The notes under the pieces were generated by a model that worked only from the letters and a program-made list of their open reading frames with translations, ran no database searches and was not told the DNA's origin. Below, piece by piece: positions 63,875 through 64,000 of a DNA stretch of 64,000 bases; position 1 is the first letter of the stretch; every line of letters begins with the position of its first letter. The position numbers and the translations under genes are program-made. Location of the stretch: positions 34,501 to 98,500 of the forward strand of contig NZ_QKVM01000019.1 in the NCBI RefSeq assembly GCF_003231305.1. Direction: 5' to 3'. This stretch comes from Pseudomonas sichuanensis. GTDB taxonomy: Bacteria; Pseudomonadota; Gammaproteobacteria; Pseudomonadales; Pseudomonadaceae.

Positions 63875-63898
63875 CAAGAGCAAGAGCAAGAGCAAGAG
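63875..63898. repeat. Hexanucleotide tandem repeat (CAAGAG)4
   Basis: Four exact CAAGAG units, preceded by degenerate GATCAA units. It forms the right edge of the palindromic element, mirroring the CTTCGG repeat on its left. Confidence 0.85.
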
Positions 63899-63945
63899 CA
63901 GTAATACGGCTATACATATTTGGCTGTTGTTTATGTTTCGTGGCA

Positions 63946-63963
63946 CAAGGCCGCTCCTACAGG
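63946..63963 (+). repeat. Half REP-variant at the window end
   Basis: CAAGGCCGCTCCTACAGG, identical to the left arm at 51369-51386. The mate may lie beyond the window. Confidence 0.6.
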
Positions 63964-64000
63964 TACAGCGTATTGCAATCCTGAGTTCCCAACCCATCCA

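Noticed and set aside
63475..63898. Possible CRISPR array
   Set aside because: The units are contiguous 6-base repeats without spacers, and no cas genes are visible.

Overview
The window looks like part of a Pseudomonas chromosome, most likely of the P. putida group. The evidence is GC-rich coding with typical Pseudomonas gene families, a complete paa (phenylacetate) cluster with PaaL/PaaM transporters, an hpa/hpc (homoprotocatechuate) cluster, and at least eight intergenic REP-type inverted pairs built on the core TCGCGGG(GC/TA)AA(G/A)CCCGCTCCCAC. A near-textbook XerCD dif site lies at 2126-2153. Six CCCTGCCC octamers lie on the top strand to its right and I noticed no GGGCAGGG there. The window therefore starts at the replication terminus and runs out along one replichore.

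Layout. 1-3.8 kb is the terminus neighbourhood: the end of a CopD-like membrane protein, a frameshifted lipoprotein, an isochorismatase-like protein without the usual cysteine, dif, a second YidD-like gene and small unknown genes. 3.8-12.5 kb is a redox cassette: a periplasmic cyclase-family protein, an MFS exporter, two paralogous LysR regulators, two SDRs, a zinc-free MDR reductase, an SRPBCC protein and an aldo/keto reductase. 12.7-30.7 kb is the phenylacetate catabolon: paaX and paaY on the minus strand, then paaFGHIJK, paaABCDE, a DUF485 protein with the symporter PaaL, the porin PaaM and the fusion enzyme PaaZ. PaaK makes phenylacetyl-CoA, PaaABCDE epoxidises it, PaaG and PaaZ open the ring, and PaaF, PaaH and PaaJ complete beta-oxidation to acetyl-CoA and succinyl-CoA. 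PaaI and PaaY are rescue thioesterases. PaaX represses.

30.8-38 kb is accessory DNA: a solitary ClpP-like protein, a 1.2-kb AT-rich gene-poor stretch, a two-gene RHS/YD-repeat system with a membrane-spanning variable C-terminus, and a KGG stress protein. 38.3-40.1 kb is a Bcr/CflA-type exporter with its TetR regulator and a palindromic operator. 40.5-48.2 kb is the homoprotocatechuate pathway: hpaR, hpaA, then hpaG1G2EDFHI.

48.4-63.5 kb appears to feed that pathway: an FAD amine-oxidase-like enzyme with a cupin, a FeaR-like regulator, an APC permease, a PAS-type soluble chemoreceptor, a two-component 4-hydroxyphenylacetate 3-hydroxylase of the Acinetobacter C1/C2 type (not HpaBC), an aldehyde dehydrogenase, a LuxR-type regulator, MoaF, two SDRs and an outer-membrane channel. 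My reading is that aromatic amines such as tyramine are imported, oxidised to the aldehyde and then to 4-hydroxyphenylacetate, hydroxylated and passed to hpaDEFGHI. The last 0.5 kb holds hexanucleotide tandem repeats around a nested-palindrome dispersed repeat.

The most noteworthy items are dif with its polarised octamers, the split RHS pair, the MoaF-SDR-SDR-porin unit of unknown function beside the C1/C2 hydroxylase, and a recurrent TGTATCRCTT motif at paa promoters that recurs in part inside an AT-rich codon island of paaK.
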